A program made the translations under genes and the position numbers. DNA of 64,000 bases, taken from positions 23,063,881-23,127,880 of the forward strand of contig JALJCS010000001.1 of NCBI GenBank assembly GCA_023055355.1. The letters run 5' to 3'. The stretch is from Agelaius tricolor (lineage: Eukaryota; Chordata; Aves; Passeriformes; Icteridae). Shown piece by piece: positions 62,821 through 64,000 of the stretch. The notes under the pieces were generated by a model. That model had not been told where the DNA came from and did no database searches. It saw only the letters and a program-made list of their open reading frames with translations. Numbering within the stretch: position 1 is the first letter of the stretch; the number at the start of each line of letters is the position of its first letter.

Positions 62821-62901
62821 TCTCCTCCTTCTCCTTCTCTTCTCCTTCTCTTCCCCTTCTCTTCTCCTTCTTCTTTCCCTTTCCCTCTTCCCTTCTCTCT
62901 C
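62821..62901 (+). repeat. 81-nt pure polypyrimidine tract
   Basis: Every base from 62821 to 62901 is C or T, dominated by CTTCTC/CCTTCT units, so the minus strand is pure purine. Such tracts can form triplex (H-DNA). A minus-strand frame through it gives an Arg/Glu/Lys-rich peptide that is only a by-product of the repeat. Confidence 0.95.
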
Positions 62902-64000
62902 ATGGGAGAACAAGCAAGTTTGGTGAGGAGCAAGCCTTCCCACCATACTGAGCCTGGTTCTCCTTTTCCTCAAGGGGGAATAGATTGGGAACAAACCTTT
63001 TGAGTGTTGTATTTGTATGATGACTGTGGGGAAATATATTAATATATTTAAATCCCATTTGTGCACTACACAAACCCAAGCACCCTGGGGGATTTGACTG
63101 ACCCAAACATGGGAAAGTGCAGTGGGCACCAGCCTCTCCTGTTACCAGGACTAGGACTGCCTGGGCAGAGGCTTCCCCTCAGCTTCCCCTGTGCAATGAG
63201 GGAACACCTTCAGTGTGGGAATGTGTCTGGCAGTGCTGTGGGAGTATGTCTGTCTGTTGGTCTCTGACCTTCTGCCACTGTTTCCCAGAAGAGGACCTGG
63301 GCATCACTGGTGGGACTGGGAAGGTAGAACCTGTCTGCTGGCCTCTGGAAAGAGGTGGCAGGGGGGTTGTCTCAGCTTGGCAAGATCCATGCTACAGGAG
63401 AGGCTGGGATGCAGCGGTAGTGAATATGTAGCTGTGCAGGGCAATGAATGGTAGGGGGAAAACGTTTCAGTGACTTGCTCCACGTTCATGCAAGGAGGTG
63501 AACACTCCTTAGTCAGTTAGTCCTGGCCAGATAAATGTCTGTGAGTGCAACTTATCTACAGGAATTCTGGAAGCTGATGGACAGTTTTGGTTAAACACAG
63601 TACTAAATATAACAGTAGGATTCAGTAGATAGAGTAGTTTTGGTAAAATGGATGCTCTAGACACCTGTGATTGTTAGTGTTAAAAGGACCAAGTTTATTT
63701 AGAAAGACATTTTCTGATTCTTCTGTGATGGTGTGTTTTCTAAGTGGAGAAAAGTACTGGTTTCAGTGACTGAGTGAAATCCATTCTTACATTTTGGAAG
63801 GAGCTAAAATGTTTTTCTTGTTGCTTTTAAGTGGCCATGTCTACTTTAAAGTGATAACCCAAACTGGATCTGACATTTGAGTGTGTAGATGCTGACGTAG
63901 GTATACTGCAGTGAGCAGAACTAACCTGGGGAAAATGCAGGCTAGAAAATAGGAAGTGATGCACTTCACAAAGTAATCCATGCTGCAGAAGCCTGCCCTA

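Noticed and set aside
62583..63129. Arg/Glu/Lys-rich minus-strand frames
   Set aside because: The charged run is the translation of the polypurine strand of a simple repeat.

Overview
The window is nuclear DNA of a vertebrate, almost certainly a bird and probably a passerine. The evidence is: interrupted genes with GT-AG introns, three GC-rich promoter islands in an AT-rich background, several truncated CR1 LINE copies of the kind that dominate avian genomes, and one solo endogenous-retrovirus LTR whose body resembles LTRs I recall from songbird assemblies. It is not microbial. Nearly all open frames longer than 60 codons are shadows of GC-rich islands or random intergenic frames. Only the two genes below have real protein support.

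Layout. (1) 1-11.4 kb is non-coding flank with CR1 debris and low-complexity tracts. (2) 11.5-12.5 kb is a CpG island with no recognisable protein. In human, RCOR3 is followed by TRAF5 in the same direction, so this is the expected place and orientation (minus strand) for the TRAF5 promoter and untranslated first exon. That is an inference from synteny; no TRAF5 coding exon was found in the window. (3) 14.3-17.4 kb is the probable 3'UTR of RCOR3. (4) 17.4-41.1 kb, minus strand, is complete RCOR3 (REST corepressor 3) in 12 coding exons with consensus splice sites, encoding 545 residues (ELM2, SANT1, LSD1-binding linker and coiled coil, SANT2, proline-rich tail). (5) 40.1-41.6 kb is the RCOR3 CpG-island promoter, with a TISU/YY1-type element whose ATG opens a five-residue upstream ORF. 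(6) 41.6-55.8 kb is the intergenic spacer between two divergent genes, with two CR1 fragments, a perfect 24-bp palindrome and no supported gene. (7) 55.8-56.7 kb is the CpG-island promoter and first coding exon of KCNH1 (EAG1/Kv10.1) on the plus strand. From 56,365 to the end of the window is KCNH1 intron 1, with a 47-nt T run and an 81-nt pure polypyrimidine tract.

The order TRAF5(?)-RCOR3 diverging from KCNH1 matches human 1q32. RCOR3 is a nuclear adaptor of the LSD1/HDAC corepressor system; KCNH1 is a neuronal voltage-gated potassium channel. They are neighbours by conserved synteny, and nothing here shows a shared pathway. I found no previously undescribed multi-gene system. The interesting items are regulatory or structural: the TISU/uORF, a 70-codon uORF upstream of KCNH1, loss of the usual first Met of KCNH1, long perfect inverted repeats, promoter G-quadruplex motifs, and a GC-rich terminal RCOR3 exon that is open through its splice acceptor.
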